Below are positions 1-12,597 of a stretch of 64,000 nucleotides of DNA, piece after piece. A program made the translations under genes and the position numbers. Under the pieces are notes generated by a model. That model ran no database searches and was not told where the DNA came from. It was given only the letters and a program-made list of their open reading frames with translations. The stretch spans positions 71,566 through 135,565 of the forward strand of contig CAWCHK010000011.1 of NCBI GenBank assembly GCA_963795385.1, written 5' to 3'. Every line of letters begins with the position of its first letter. Within the stretch, counting starts at the first letter, position 1. Source of the DNA: CAVURS01 sp963795385 (GTDB lineage Bacteria > Actinomycetota > Actinomycetes > Actinomycetales > CAVURS01).

Positions 1-1862
1 CCGAGCGAGTCGTTCACGGTCTTGAACCGGTCGACGTCGAGCAGCAGCATGCCGACCGACGCGGGCTGGCGCTGGAGCCGCGCGACGGCGTGCTGGAGCC
101 GGTCGTTGAGCAGGGTCCGGTTGGCCAGGCCGGTCAGGGTGTCGGTCAGCGCGAGCCGCTTGAGCTCCGCCTGCTCGCGCAGGCGGTCGCTGATGTCGAC
201 CGCGTGGGTGACCAGGTAGAGGCGCTCGCCCTCCGCGCCATGGACGACCGAGCTGGTGATCCAGGCGTGCACCGTGCCGCCGTCCCCGCCGACGTACCGC
301 TTCTCGAACGCCAGCGAGGTGAGCTCGCCACTCACCAGCTTGGCGAACTGCGCCCGGTCTCGCTCCCGGTCGTCGGGGTGGGTCAGGTCTGCCATCCGGG
401 CCGAGCGCAGCTCCTCGTCGGTGCGACCGAGCATCCGCTGGAACGCCGCGTTGGTCCGCAGGTAGCACCCCGCGTCGTCGACGGTCAGGCCGATCATCGA
501 CATGCCGATCGGGGCCATGTCGAACGCGACCCGGAAGTGCTCCTCGCTGGCCCGCAGCCGCGCGGCGTACTCCTGCTCGGGTGTGATGTCGAGCGCCGTG
601 CCCCACAGGTGGGTGACGGCCCCGTCCCGGTCGCGGCGGACGTCGGTCCAGGCCCGGATGTGGCGCGTCGCGCCCGTCGGCAGCAACACCCGGTACGTCG
701 TCTCCTCGGGGACGCCCGTCGTGATCTGGCGCTCGCCCATGGCCCGGATCCGTTGCCGCTCATCGGGATGGACGCAGAGCAGGAAGTCCTCGACGTCGGG
801 GGCCGGCCCCTGCGGGTCACGGCCCATGAGCTCGGTCATCCGGGTCGACCAGGTCAGCCGGCCGGTGGCGACGTCCCACTCCCACATGGCCGTCGCGTTG
901 AGGTCGAGGGCCGCGGCGAGCTTGGCCCGGCCGTCGGCGGCCCGCTCCAGCGCGGACTCGCGCTCGGTCACGTCGATCGTGGCCCCGAGCACCCGCACCG
1001 CCGTGCCGTCGTCGTCGCACTGGACGTCGGTCCAGGACTGCAGGTGGTGCACCGACCGGTCGGGATGCACGACGCGGAAGGTCTCCTGGTGCCCGCCCTC
1101 GAAGCCGCGGGACCTCAGGGTCTCGGCCGCCGGGCGATCGCCGGGGTGCAGCAGCTGGAGGTACTGCTCGTGGTTGGGCGGCGTGTCGCCGGCCGGCAGG
1201 CCGACCAGGCGGAACATCTGCTCCGACCACACGTGCGCGCCGGTCCTCAGATCGAGCTCCCACCAGGCGAGCCCGGTCAGCTCCTGCGCGGCGTGCAGCC
1301 GGCTCTCCCGCGCCAGCCGGGTCTCCTCGTGCAGGCGCAGGGAGGTGATGTCGGCGAAGGCGGTCACGACACCGGTCATCTGCCCGGCCGCGTCCTTGAT
1401 CGGCACCGAGTTGACCGACAGCCAGAGCAGGTCGCCGGACGGCGTGTGCACGCCCATCACGTCGGCCCAGCGAGGCTGGCCGGTGCGCAGGGCCAGCATC
1501 GACGGGTGCTCGCTGCCGGGACGCTCGCGGCCGTCGGCCCACACGGACCGCCAGGGCGAGTCGACGCTGCCGCGGCCGTGCATCTGGGCGGCGCTGAGGC
1601 CCAGGATCTGCTCGGCCGCGGCGTTGCTGAGGGTGATCACACCGGTGAGGTCCTGGACCACGAGGCCCTCGGCCATGGCATCGGCGGCGGCCTGCCAGGC
1701 CTCGGAGTCCTGGACCGGCTCCGCCGCCAGCACAGCCGGCAGGACTGGTTCGGGTGGATTGTCCGGACCGCCACCCTCAGGCCCGGGGGGCAGCGCGGAC
1801 CCGGCCGGGGCGTGACGTTGCGCAGGCACCGGCCACGAAGAGCGGCTGGCCCTTGCGGTCAT
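1..1862 (-). CDS. Multi-PAS sensor with GGDEF domain (partial, C-terminus outside window)
   Basis: The reading frame is open from ATG at 1862 to the left edge, giving about 620 residues without a stop. After a proline-rich N-terminus come four PAS modules, roughly residues 50-170, 175-300, 305-430 and 435-560. The middle two have the PAS_3 pattern (WxWD/WWELD, then HPDxR). From about residue 567 the sequence LTDTLTGLANR followed by LLLDVDRFKTVNDSLG is the start of a diguanylate cyclase domain; the GGDEF motif itself lies beyond the edge, so activity and any EAL domain cannot be judged. No membrane helix is seen, so it is probably a cytosolic signal sensor acting through cyclic di-GMP. It is divergent from the permease at 2149. 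The family call is firm; the ligand is unknown. Confidence 0.9.
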   Translation of the reverse strand, partial: MTARASRSSWPVPAQRHAPAGSALPPGPEGGGPDNPPEPVLPAVLAAEPVQDSEAWQAAADAMAEGLVVQDLTGVITLSNAAAEQILGLSAAQMHGRGSVDSPWRSVWADGRERPGSEHPSMLALRTGQPRWADVMGVHTPSGDLLWLSVNSVPIKDAAGQMTGVVTAFADITSLRLHEETRLARESRLHAAQELTGLAWWELDLRTGAHVWSEQMFRLVGLPAGDTPPNHEQYLQLLHPGDRPAAETLRSRGFEGGHQETFRVVHPDRSVHHLQSWTDVQCDDDGTAVRVLGATIDVTERESALERAADGRAKLAAALDLNATAMWEWDVATGRLTWSTRMTELMGRDPQGPAPDVEDFLLCVHPDERQRIRAMGERQITTGVPEETTYRVLLPTGATRHIRAWTDVRRDRDGAVTHLWGTALDITPEQEYAARLRASEEHFRVAFDMAPIGMSMIGLTVDDAGCYLRTNAAFQRMLGRTDEELRSARMADLTHPDDRERDRAQFAKLVSGELTSLAFEKRYVGGDGGTVHAWITSSVVHGAEGERLYLVTHAVDISDRLREQAELKRLALTDTLTGLANRTLLNDRLQHAVARLQRQPASVGMLLLDVDRFKTVNDSL

Positions 1863-1906
1863 GACTCACTCATCGGCATGAGTGGCAGCCGACTGAGGTA
1901 TCACCC

Positions 1907-1993
1907 CCGTGCTCCCTGACGGCCGCCATGCTCCAGGAGAGCCGGTGATCCGGGCCCGGGACGTGGCTGATCACCGGCCCTCAGGGAGCACGG
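1907..1993. repeat. Nested inverted repeats in the leader of the nucleobase permease
   Basis: A 13-bp perfect inverted repeat (1907-1919 with 1981-1993, CCGTGCTCCCTGA / TCAGGGAGCACGG) encloses a 10-bp perfect inverted repeat (1941-1950 with 1969-1978, GCCGGTGATC / GATCACCGGC). The inner loop is 18 nt. As RNA in the + direction this would fold into a long two-part hairpin about 155 nt before the permease start. It could be a leader structure or an operator; neither is shown by sequence alone. Confidence 0.6.
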
Positions 1994-2050
1994 AGGGCGC
2001 ACGGAGGGCGCACGGGGGGAGCACGGGGGGAGCACGGAGGGCGCGCGGCC
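1985..2050. repeat. 11-bp tandem repeat, about five and a half copies
   Basis: Consecutive 11-bp units begin at 1985, 1996, 2007, 2018 and 2029 (GGAGCACGGAG, GGCGCACGGAG, GGCGCACGGGG, GGAGCACGGGG, GGAGCACGGAG), followed by a degenerate unit at 2040. The first unit is also the right arm of the outer hairpin. The sequence GGGAGCACGG recurs at 1984, 2017 and 2028, so the left arm at 1907 could pair with any of three copies. The period is close to one DNA helical turn. Confidence 0.8.
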
Positions 2051-2148
2051 TGGCAAGTGGTCCGTGTTGTCCCTGGGCGGGCGCGGCCGCCGGCCCTACG
2101 TTGGGCCCAAGGCGGCCGGCTGTCGGGGCGGGCCGGAAGGGAGCAGCC

Positions 2149-3552
2149 ATGTCGATCTTCAGCTGGGAGCTGGTGCACGGCGGCAAGACCCCTCCGCCGG
2201 GTGAGTCCGTCGGCCCGATGCAACGGCTCAGCTGGGGCCGGACGGCCGGTCTCGGCGCGCAGCACGTGGTCGCGATGTTCGGTGCGACGTTCGTCTTCCC
2301 GCTCGTGATGGGGCTCGACCCGAACCTGGCGATCCTGTTCTCGGGCATCTGCACGATCCTGTTCCTGCTCGTCGTACAGAACCGGGTGCCCAGCTACCTC
2401 GGCACCAGTGCCTCGTTCGTCGCCAGCGTCGCGGCCATCCGCGGCCAGGGCGGCGACTCCAAGGACGTCACCGGCTCGATCCTCGTCGCCGGCATCGTCC
2501 TGGCCCTGGTCGGCCTGCTGGTGCACTTCGCCGGCGCGCGGTGGATCCACCTGATCCTCCCGCCGGCCGTCACCGGCGCGGTCGTCATGCTGATCGGCTT
2601 CAACCTGGCGCCCGTGGTGGCGGGCATCTACTGGCCACAGGATCAGTGGATCGCGCTGCTGACCGCGACGTTCATGGTGCTGGCCGCCGTGCGGCTGCCC
2701 GGCTTCTTCTCCCGCATCGCGGTGTTCCTGGCGCTGATCTTCGGCTACGTGCTGTCCTGGCTGGCCGACAAGACCTTCGGGCAGATCCACTCGGTGACCG
2801 GCGCCGACCCGACGAAGGCCATCGACCACTACCGGGTCAGCTGGTCAGCGGTGAAGAGCGCCGACTGGCTGGGCTTCCCGTCGGGCAAGCTCGCCGACGG
2901 CGTCTCGGTCGTGCACGGCCCGAGCTTCTCCCTGACGTTCATCCTGCTGGTGCTGCCGGGTGTGATCGCGCTGATCGCGGAGAACACCGGCCACGTCAAG
3001 GCGGTCGCTCAGATGACCGGCACCGACCTCGACCCCTACATGGGCCGGGCTATCGGTGCGGACGGCGCCGCGACGGCCCTGGCCAGCCTCTTCGGCGGCT
3101 CGCCGACGACGACGTACGCCGAGAACATCGGCGTGATGGGTGCGACCCGGGTGTACTCGACGGCGGCCTACTACGTCGCCGCGGCCGTCGCCGTCCTGCT
3201 CGGGCTGTGCCCGAAGTTCGGCCAGATCGTGAGTGCGACACCGGGCGGCGTCCTGGGGGGGATCACGGTGGTCCTCTACGGGATGATCGGCCTGGTCGGC
3301 GCCAAGATCTGGGTCGAGAACGGCGTCGACTTCGGCAACCCGGTCAACCTGGTCGGCCTGGCCGCCGGGATCATCGCGGGCGTCGGCGGGGTCACGCTGA
3401 AGATCACCGACAACTTCTCGCTCGGCGGCATCGCCCTCGGGACGATCCTGGTCATCGTCTTCTTCCACCTGGTGCGCTGGCGCGCCCCCGTGGGCTCCGA
3501 GGAGTCCGGTGCTCGTGACGTGGGAGCCGGCGAGGTCACCAAGGTCCTGTGA
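2149..3552 (+). CDS. Uracil/xanthine-type permease (NCS2 family)
   Basis: The 467-residue integral membrane protein imports a nucleobase, most likely uracil, by proton symport. NCS2 signatures are clear: GLGAQHVVAMFGATFVFP near residue 35, AENTGHVKAV with Glu278 and GGSPTTTYAEN with Glu325, the two acidic positions that contact base and proton in UraA-like carriers. Hydrophobic segments fill most of the chain. Start ATG 2149 was chosen because GGAAGGGAG precedes it and the family motif follows at the usual distance; an in-frame extension upstream is low-complexity repeat. It stands alone, ends 1 nt from the convergent gene at 3554, and has a structured leader. Uracil versus xanthine specificity cannot be settled by eye. 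Confidence 0.93.
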   Translation: MSIFSWELVHGGKTPPPGESVGPMQRLSWGRTAGLGAQHVVAMFGATFVFPLVMGLDPNLAILFSGICTILFLLVVQNRVPSYLGTSASFVASVAAIRGQGGDSKDVTGSILVAGIVLALVGLLVHFAGARWIHLILPPAVTGAVVMLIGFNLAPVVAGIYWPQDQWIALLTATFMVLAAVRLPGFFSRIAVFLALIFGYVLSWLADKTFGQIHSVTGADPTKAIDHYRVSWSAVKSADWLGFPSGKLADGVSVVHGPSFSLTFILLVLPGVIALIAENTGHVKAVAQMTGTDLDPYMGRAIGADGAATALASLFGGSPTTTYAENIGVMGATRVYSTAAYYVAAAVAVLLGLCPKFGQIVSATPGGVLGGITVVLYGMIGLVGAKIWVENGVDFGNPVNLVGLAAGIIAGVGGVTLKITDNFSLGGIALGTILVIVFFHLVRWRAPVGSEESGARDVGAGEVTKVL

Positions 3553-3553
3553 G

Positions 3554-4474
3554 CTAGTCGGGGTGGTGGTAGGCCGGGGGCACCGGTCCGCCCTGCCGCA
3601 GCCACGAGCTGAGCTGCTGGTTCTGCGCGCGCTCGGTCACGTTGTCGGCCGGGAGCGGCAGGTGCAGGGCCGCGAGCAGGTCGAAGCGGTGCAGGTCGAA
3701 CGTCACGTGCAGCGCGTCGCCGTACGCCAAGGCGGCCGCCACCGCGGACCGGTACGCCACCAGTGACAGCGCGAGTGCCGCGACCGGGGCCAGCCACCAG
3801 AGCGGGTAGCGCCACAGCAGCGCGGCCGTGACAACCGCGACGGCGCCCAGCGTGACGCAGAGCCGGGCCGCCAGGTCGAGCTGGTCGCGGCGGTCCTCGA
3901 CCACGGCCCGCTGGGTGTCGTCGACCAGCGGGTAGAGCCTCGGCCACAGGACCACGGCATCGAGCCCGTAGAGCCGCCCGGCGCTGCTCTCGGCCGCCCG
4001 CAGGACGTTGCCCAACGACGTCGGCAGCAGGGACTCGCCGGGGTAGCGCGCCCGGAGCTGCTGGTCGGCGATGGCAGCGTCCGCCGGGACGACCGTGGTG
4101 CCCGGCGAGAGGCTGGCCCGGGCGGCCAGGCGCTGCCGCGCGCGGGCCTGCCTGGCGACCAACGGACCGGACACCCGGCGGGCGAGAGTGCTTGCGCCCC
4201 AATAGCCTTCGAGCAGCCGCACGAGCTGCAGCTGCAGCGGGTGCACGACGACCGCTACCACCAGCACGGCCACGGCGAGCAGCGCGGTGTCGGAGGCGTC
4301 GAGGTCGCGCGCGGTCCGCACGGCCCGGCCCCACGTGGGGTCATGACCGGGCGCTCCCGCCGCCACCACGAACGTCACGGCCAGCGTGCCCACCGACGTC
4401 GGCAGCATGGAGACCAGCGAGAAGCGGGCGCCGAGCGAGCCAGCGTCCAGACCGACCAGCGAGGCGAGTCCCAT
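3554..4474 (-). CDS. Membrane protein of the CHAT operon (unknown function)
   Basis: This 306-residue protein is not a recognised family. It has two hydrophobic segments near the N-terminus (about 22-41 and 62-78), a soluble middle of about 120 residues, and two more hydrophobic segments (about 205-222 and 226-250) before a C-terminal tail containing FDLHRFDLLAALHLPLP. The middle part holds RYPGESLLPTSLGNVLRAAE and the acidic stretch DDTQRAVVEDRRDQLDL. ATG 4474 is only 1 nt after the stop of the small gene at 4476, so translation is probably coupled. Position as last gene behind a CHAT protease suggests a membrane partner or target of that protease. This is inference from context; a separate housekeeping role is possible. 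Confidence 0.75.
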   Translation of the reverse strand: MGLASLVGLDAGSLGARFSLVSMLPTSVGTLAVTFVVAAGAPGHDPTWGRAVRTARDLDASDTALLAVAVLVVAVVVHPLQLQLVRLLEGYWGASTLARRVSGPLVARQARARQRLAARASLSPGTTVVPADAAIADQQLRARYPGESLLPTSLGNVLRAAESSAGRLYGLDAVVLWPRLYPLVDDTQRAVVEDRRDQLDLAARLCVTLGAVAVVTAALLWRYPLWWLAPVAALALSLVAYRSAVAAALAYGDALHVTFDLHRFDLLAALHLPLPADNVTERAQNQQLSSWLRQGGPVPPAYHHPD

Positions 4475-4475
4475 G

Positions 4476-4885
4476 TCAGACGTCGATCTGCAGGGACACG
4501 TGGTGGACGACGCACTGCGCCGGGTGGTCCGGATCGTAGGAGAGGGCCACGGCACGGACCTGGCAGCCCGGGGTCGGGCAGCTCAGCTCGAGCAGCCGGT
4601 AGTTCGGGTTCCATCCCGGCAGCGAACCGTGGTCGCCGGCCCCGAGGCCGCCGCCGCGGTCGCCCGACGACACCAGCCGGTACGCCGCCGTCCGGCTCAC
4701 GACGCCGCGGTCCGCCCCGTCGAGGACCATGCGCAGCCCGGCTCGCTCGTCGTCTGCGCCGAACCACTCCTGCACGCAGGCGATGGCGACCTCCGAGTCG
4801 ACCGCCGTCGTGACGATGAGCAGGCTGTCCCTCGACGTGGGCGCTGCAGACCCGTCCGTGAGCCGCAGCAGCTCGTCCCATCCCG

Positions 4886-4889
<4 letters not shown>
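4476..4889 (-). CDS. Small Cys-rich protein of the CHAT operon (unknown)
   Basis: A 137-residue soluble protein with no family I recognise. The N-terminal half is acidic (EWFGADDERAG). The C-terminal third has a possible metal site, CPTPGC followed by CVVHH about 16 residues later. Start ATG 4889 overlaps the CHAT gene stop by four bases (ATGA), and the next gene starts 1 nt after its own stop, so all three are one transcript with coupled translation. An adaptor, substrate or inhibitor of the CHAT protein are all open. The in-frame ATG further upstream at 4940 would extend into the CHAT coding region and is less likely. Confidence 0.7.
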
Positions 4890-7675
<2,786 letters not shown>

Positions 7676-7763
7676 CGGGCACCTCCGGCCTGGGTGCTGT
7701 ACGCAGCAGGCCCCTCACCCTGCCGCTCACCCGGTGCCGTGTCTACGGGCCCCTGCCCCCGTC

Positions 7764-9192
7764 TCAGCCGACCGTCGAGCGACTGTCCTGGCCGGTGGCC
7801 CGGCGGTAGGCGTCGAAGCCGGCGTACGTGCGCCCCGACCAGCCGAACCGGGCGGCGCCCGGCCCGGCGCCGATCACGCGGAACGTGTTGTCGTTGCTGC
7901 GGTTCCCCGTCTCTGTGCCGCCGGGAACAGTGCCGTAGACGACGTGGGCGGTGTTCGTCGCCACGATCGTGTTGCGCACGAACGTGTCCCGCGAGGCGTA
8001 GTACTGCACGAGCAGCTCGGGCGACCCGTCGTCGAGGCGGTTGTTGCCGCGCAGGTAGTTGTCCTCGAACGTGTTGTCGAACGACGAGCCGGTCCGCACG
8101 CCGCCGCAGTCATCGGCGCCGTTGCAGTAGCCGCCGGTCGTGATGCCGGTGAACAGGCTCCCGGTGACGACGGTTGCGGCTCACCAGCACGTGGTCGGCG
8201 CTGCCGCGAGGGTTCTCCGCGGCGACCTCGATCCCGATGTCGCTGTCGCTGACCCGGTTGCCGCGCACGGCGATGTGCGTGCCGCCGTCGACGTAGATGC
8301 CGTCGGCGCAGTTGCACCAGGCCGCCGCGCCCGTGCCGCCCTCCCAGTACGCCGGGTTGCCGCGCGAGACGATCCGGGCGACGACGTTGCCGTCGATCAC
8401 GCCGTTGCGGGCGCGGTTGAGCGTGGTGTACCGGTAGGACCCGGTCAGGGTCGGCTCGAAGCCGATCGCGTCGATGCCGATGTTGTCGTTGTCGTGGATC
8501 CGGTTGCCGGTGATGGCCCAGCCGTCGACGTTGCCGTTGACGACGACGCTCTCGCTGGCGCCGAGGTGCAGATGGTCGACGACGTTGTCGCTGATCGCGA
8601 GGCCGGTGACGGGCGCGTGCGGGTCGTCGCCGTAGACCGCGATCCCGTGGGCGTTGATGTCGAAGCTGCCCAGCGTCGTGTTGTCGTTGCCGAGGTCGTG
8701 GACGTGGTTGCCAGGATCCGGACGCGGCGGTCATGGCCGTGGACGTAGATCCCGGCCGGGCGTGATGTCGAGCCGGGTCGTCCGGTACGCCGGTGAGGTC
8801 GAGGCCGCGAGACCGTCACGTCCCTGCTGTCGGCGATCTCGACCAGCGCGGTGAGGCCGTCCGGCGGGGTGAGGCCGGCTCCGCTCAGGGTCGCGATCTC
8901 GTTCCGGTACGGCGCGATCGTGATGCCGTGCACGCCGATCAGGTGGACCCGCTGGTGGTAGACACCGGCCCGCAGCTCGACCCGGCCGCCCTGGCGAGCC
9001 GGCGCACGGCGACCTGGATGGTCCGCAGCGGGTGCGACGCGGTGCCGGCCGCGCGGTCGGACCCGTGCGGCGAGACGACCACGACCGGAGGGCTGCGTCG
9101 TGGCTGGCCGGCGATGCGGCTGGGCCTGGGCCGGCAGAGCGCCGCCGGCCAGGCTCGAGGACGGCGACGGCGATGACGCGTGGTGTTCTCAT
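7764..9192 (-). pseudogene. Secreted right-handed beta-helix (pectate-lyase-like) protein, frameshifted
   Basis: Reading across several frames gives one protein of about 475 residues with SPHGSDRAAGT and RVELRAGVYHQRVH near the N-terminus, then many N-rich coil turns (GNHVHDLGNDNTTLG, ISDNVVDHLHLG, IHDNDNIGIDAIGF, IDGNVVARIVSRGNP, RTGSSFDNTFEDNYLRGNN). This is the parallel beta-helix fold of polysaccharide lyases and some glycoside hydrolases. ATG 9192 (MRTPRVIAVAVL) looks like a short signal peptide start and overlaps the permease stop as ATGA. Frame changes are needed near 9000, 8812, 8765, 8710 and 8170, so no single ORF covers it. Either the gene is decaying or the sequence has indel errors. 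It is probably an extracellular enzyme for the sugar polymer served by the adjacent transporter. Confidence 0.75.
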
Positions 9193-10058
9193 TTGATCCC
9201 CGTATTCGCGATCGAGCTGACGAAGAACCGCTGGCCGAGCGACGAAGAGGAGCAGGACCGGGAGCTGGCTCATCACGGTGCCCGGCCATCAGCTCCGGCC
9301 AGCTGGTGAAGTGGGCGCTCTGGAAGGTCGCCAGGCCGAGCTGGATGGTCATCGTGTTGGGCGAGGAGGTGACGACGAGCGGCCAGAGGAAGTCGTTCCA
9401 CACCGACAGGAAGGTCAGCACCGCGACCGTGCTGAGCGGCGGGCCCATCAGCGGCAGCAGGATCCGCGACGAGGATGCGCAGGCGCCCGGCGCCGTCGAT
9501 GAGGGCCGCCTCCTCGATCTCGACCGGCAGCGAGACGAAGAACTGCCGCAGCAGGTAGATCCCGAACGGCGTCACCAGGTTCGGGAGGATCAGCGCGGGC
9601 AGCGAGTCGACCAGGCCGAGGTGCTTGACGATCAGCAGCGTCGGGATCATCACGACCTGGAACGGCACCATCAGCGTGGCGAGGATGCCGAGGAAGCCGA
9701 CCCCGCTGCCCCGGAAGCGCAGCCGCGCGAACGCGTAGCCGGCCAGGCTGCACAGCACGATGTTGCTGACGACGCAGGTCACCGAGACGATCGTGCTGTT
9801 GAGCATCCACCGGCCGAACGGCGACTCGGTCCAGGCCGCGACGAAGTTGTGCCAGTGCAGGCTCGACGGCAGCTGGGGCGGGAAGTGCCGGGTCTCGGCC
9901 AGCGTCGACAGGCTGGTGATCAGCATCCAGATCAGCGGCGACGCCATCAGCAGGGCGACGGGCACCAGCACCAGGTGCCAGGCCGAGGGGCGGCGGCCAC
10001 GGCGGCGGCGCGGCAGTGGCGCCGCGTCGACCGCGTCGACCGCGCTCAGTGTCGTCAT
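9189..10058 (-). pseudogene. Carbohydrate ABC transporter permease, MalG type, frameshifted
   Basis: Start ATG 10058 (MTTLSAVDAVDAAPLP) is preceded by GGGAGGTG. Membrane segments follow in normal MalG order, and the EAA loop that contacts the ATPase begins at EIEEAALIDGAGRLRIL. The frame then changes near 9470, giving PLSTVAVLTFLSVWNDFLWPL, again near 9275 (MSQLPVLLLFVA) and near 9241, ending in GQRFFVSSIANTGIK with stop at 9191-9189. Reconstructed length is about 290 residues, normal for the family. It is the second permease of the left-hand sugar importer and overlaps the beta-helix gene by four bases. Conserved motifs on both sides of each break argue for recent decay or base-call errors rather than an old pseudogene. 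Confidence 0.8.
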
Positions 10059-10083
10059 CGCCGCACCTCCCGGTGGCCGACGG

Positions 10084-11066
10084 CTCACGGGTGAGCCCGC
10101 AGCTGGACGACGCGTGATCAGCGCGATCGCCACGAAGAGCACGACGGCGATCGCCGCGGCGTACCCGGCGTGGAAGAACTGGAAGGCCTGCTGGTAGAGG
10201 TAGTAGACGACGACGGTCGTGGCCTGGGCCGGGCCGCCCTTGGTCGTGGCGTAGACCTCGTCGAAGAGCTGCAGGGCGTTGATCGTCAGCCAGACCAGCA
10301 GGAAGCCGCTGACCGGTCGCAGCAGCGGGACCTGGATCCGCCAGAACGCCGCCGCTCCTGGTGCAGCCGTCGGTCTGCGCGGCGTCGATCAGGTCCTGCG
10401 GGATGCCCTGCAGCCCGGCCAGGAAGATCAGCGCACCGAAGCCGACCCAGCCCCAGACCGTCATGATCACGACGGCGGGCAGCGCCTGGTCCGGCGAGGC
10501 GAAGAACTGGAACGTCGGCAGGCCGACCTTGTGCAGGCCGGCGTTGATCAGCCCGTAGTCCGGGTCCATCAGCCAGGTGAAGATCACGCCGGTCGCGATC
10601 GTCGACGTCACGACCGGGATGAAGACCGCGAGCCGGTAGACGGTGATGCCGCGGATCCGCCGGTTCAGCGCCGCGGCGGCCAGCAGCGACAGGACCAGGG
10701 TGATCGGGACGAACAGCACCGTGTAGACGACGGTGTGCCGCACCGAGGACCAGAACAGCGGGTCGTCGGTCAGCTGGTGGTAGTTCTTCAGGCCGACCCA
10801 CTCGGCGGGCGTCTGCAGGTCGTTGCGCTGGAACGACAGCACGAACGACCAGACGACGGGCACGAGCCCGAACAGCCCGATCAGGACGACGCTCGGGCTG
10901 ACCATCGCCCAGCCGGTCGCCGCCTCGCGCCGCCGGCCGCGCGGCCGGCGCCGCCGCTCGGGCGCGTCGGGTGCGGGCGGCCGCGGCAGGATCGTCCGGG
11001 GCGCGACCGGCGCGTGGGCGACGAGGGCGGCGCGTCCGGGCCACCGTCCTCCACCACCGAGCTCAC
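10084..11066 (-). pseudogene. Carbohydrate ABC transporter permease, MalF type, frameshifted
   Basis: The long intact part covers VSPSVVLIGLFGLVPVVWSF through GLQGIPQDLIDAAQTDG, with the periplasmic and membrane segments and the start of the EAA loop of MalF-like permeases. A GTG at 11066 overlaps the binding-protein stop (GTGA) and starts VSSVVEDGGPDAP; the frame must change between about 11030 and 10960, again near 10362 (to PLLRPVSGFLLVWL and NALQLFDEVYATTKGGP), and probably near 10095, where CAGCTGCGGGCTCACCCGTGA would give the natural stop at 10086-10084. Without that last change it would read directly into the next permease. Substrate is probably a mono- or oligosaccharide; the ATPase is not encoded nearby, as is usual when a shared MsiK is used. 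Confidence 0.8.
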
Positions 11067-12424
11067 GAACCAGCCAGCGCCGACTTGACGGCCTGGCTCC
11101 GGTCTTCAGCGCGGCCGCCGGCTGGGCCCGGCCGAGCAGCACCGACTGGACCATCTGGCCGACGGCGGTCGAGACCTCGGCGTACGACGCGATGTTCGGC
11201 CGGACGTGCTTGACGTTGTTGAGGTTGTCGACGAAGACCTTCTCGGCGGGGTACTTCTTCAAGAACGTCTGGTAGTCGGGCAGCGTCGTCTCGGACTTGC
11301 GCACCGGCAGGTCGCCGGTGGCGATGGCGAACTTGAGGTGCACCTTCGCCGACGTCAGCCAGGTGACGAACTTCAGGGCCGCGGCCGAGCGCGCCGGAGG
11401 AGTGGTCGAACAGCATGTACAGGTCCGGGCCGGAGATCGTCTCGTGGTTGCCGTTGTAGCCCGGCAGCAGCGTGACGCCGTAGCTCACGTTGCTGTTGAT
11501 GCTGGACAGGTCCCACGGACCGGTCCACAGCATCGCGATCTTGCCGCTGTTGAACAGGTTGAGGTAGTTGCCGTTGCCGGTGTCGAGGTAGACCGACTTG
11601 TCGGTGACCGCCATGTCGTCGCAGCTGCTGCAGGGCCGCCAGCCCGGCCGCGGAGTCGAAGGCCGGCGCTGTGTTGTCCGGCGTCAGCAGGTCGCCACCG
11701 GCCTGCCACAGCATCGCGAGGTAGCGCCAGACCGTGTCCTCGCTGCCGTCGTTGACGTAGGCCCAGCCGTAGGTGTGCTTGCTCGGGTCGCTCAGCTTCT
11801 TGGCCGCGTCACGGAAGTCCTGCCAGGTCCAGGACTCGGTCGGCAGCGGTACGCCCGCGGCGGCGAACAGCTTCTTGTTGTAGACCAGGCTCAGGTTGTC
11901 GACCAGCGCCGGGATGCCGACGACCTTGCCGTTGACCGTCGCGGCCTGCTGCTCCGAGGGGTAGAAGTCGCTCCAGTCGAAGTCCGGTGCCTTGACCTTG
12001 CTGGTCAGGTCGATCAGCTTGGGCTGCCGGGCGAGCTGGGCGGCCGACGAGCCGTACTCGTACGCCACGTCGGGGTAGTTGCCGGCCGTGAAGCCGGCGA
12101 CCGTCTTCTGCAGCGCGCTGTCGTTGCCGCCGTTGAAGAGCAGCTTGACCTTGGCCGTCGGGTGGTCGCTGTTCCACTGCGCGCGAGCGCCTTGAGCTCG
12201 GTCGCCTCGACGTCGGTGTAGCCGTGCGAGACGGTGATCGCGGTCGAGCCCCCGCTGGAGCCCTTGCTGCCGCCGCTGCTCCCGCCGCAGCCGGCGCACG
12301 CCACCGCCAGGACGACGCCGACCGAGAGGGCGCTCACGGCCGCCCGCCCGGCGCGCCCCGTCGTACGCCGCGCTTCTGGTGCGGAACAGCCATCGGGCAC
12401 TCCCTGGTCGTCGGTCATCCGCAC
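11063..12424 (-). pseudogene. Sugar ABC transporter substrate-binding lipoprotein, frameshifted
   Basis: The N-terminus is a lipoprotein signal with the lipobox around VACAGC and a GGSSGGSKGSSGGS linker, so the mature protein is membrane-anchored outside the cell. The body matches family 1 extracellular binding proteins: KLLFNGGNDSALQKTVAGF, GNYPDVAYEYGSS, GVPLPTESWTWQDFRDAAK, IAMLWTGPWDL, and the C-terminal SQAVKSALAGS. Frame changes are needed near 12182, 11625, 11398 and 11093. Reconstructed length is about 450 residues, normal for the family. It is the first gene of the left-hand import operon and is divergent from the DeoR regulator. Start may be ATG 12424 or ATG 12418. Confidence 0.82.
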
Positions 12425-12597
12425 GATCGAGCATAGGCAAGCGTGATTCCTGCGCAGTTTTGCACGGTATTTTCGGAGCCGGTCAACCCTTTCCCGCGGC
12501 AGATCGACCCTGTGGCCAGCCCCAGTGGCCGTGCGGATCCCGAGAGATGGCGGAATCTGCTCGAACCGCGCAAGCCGTTGCGCGTAGTGGTCCCCGC
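12425..12597. promoter_or_regulatory. Divergent promoter region between the sugar importer and DeoR
   Basis: This 173-bp gap is the least GC-rich stretch nearby, with CCTGCGCAGTTTTGCACGG and TATTTTCGG around 12451-12478. It must hold the promoters of both divergent genes and probably the DeoR operator. I cannot assign exact boxes. Confidence 0.4.

Noticed and set aside
90..1919. Open frame of 609 codons on the plus strand
   Set aside because: It is antisense to the PAS-GGDEF gene; its translation has no domains and reflects GC-rich third positions.
1985..2050. Possible CRISPR array
   Set aside because: Units are contiguous 11-mers without spacers.
9448..11343. Apparent fusion of binding protein end and MalF permease on the minus strand
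   Set aside because: Each part has its own start and stop in normal order after frame correction; the join results from indels, not a real fusion.
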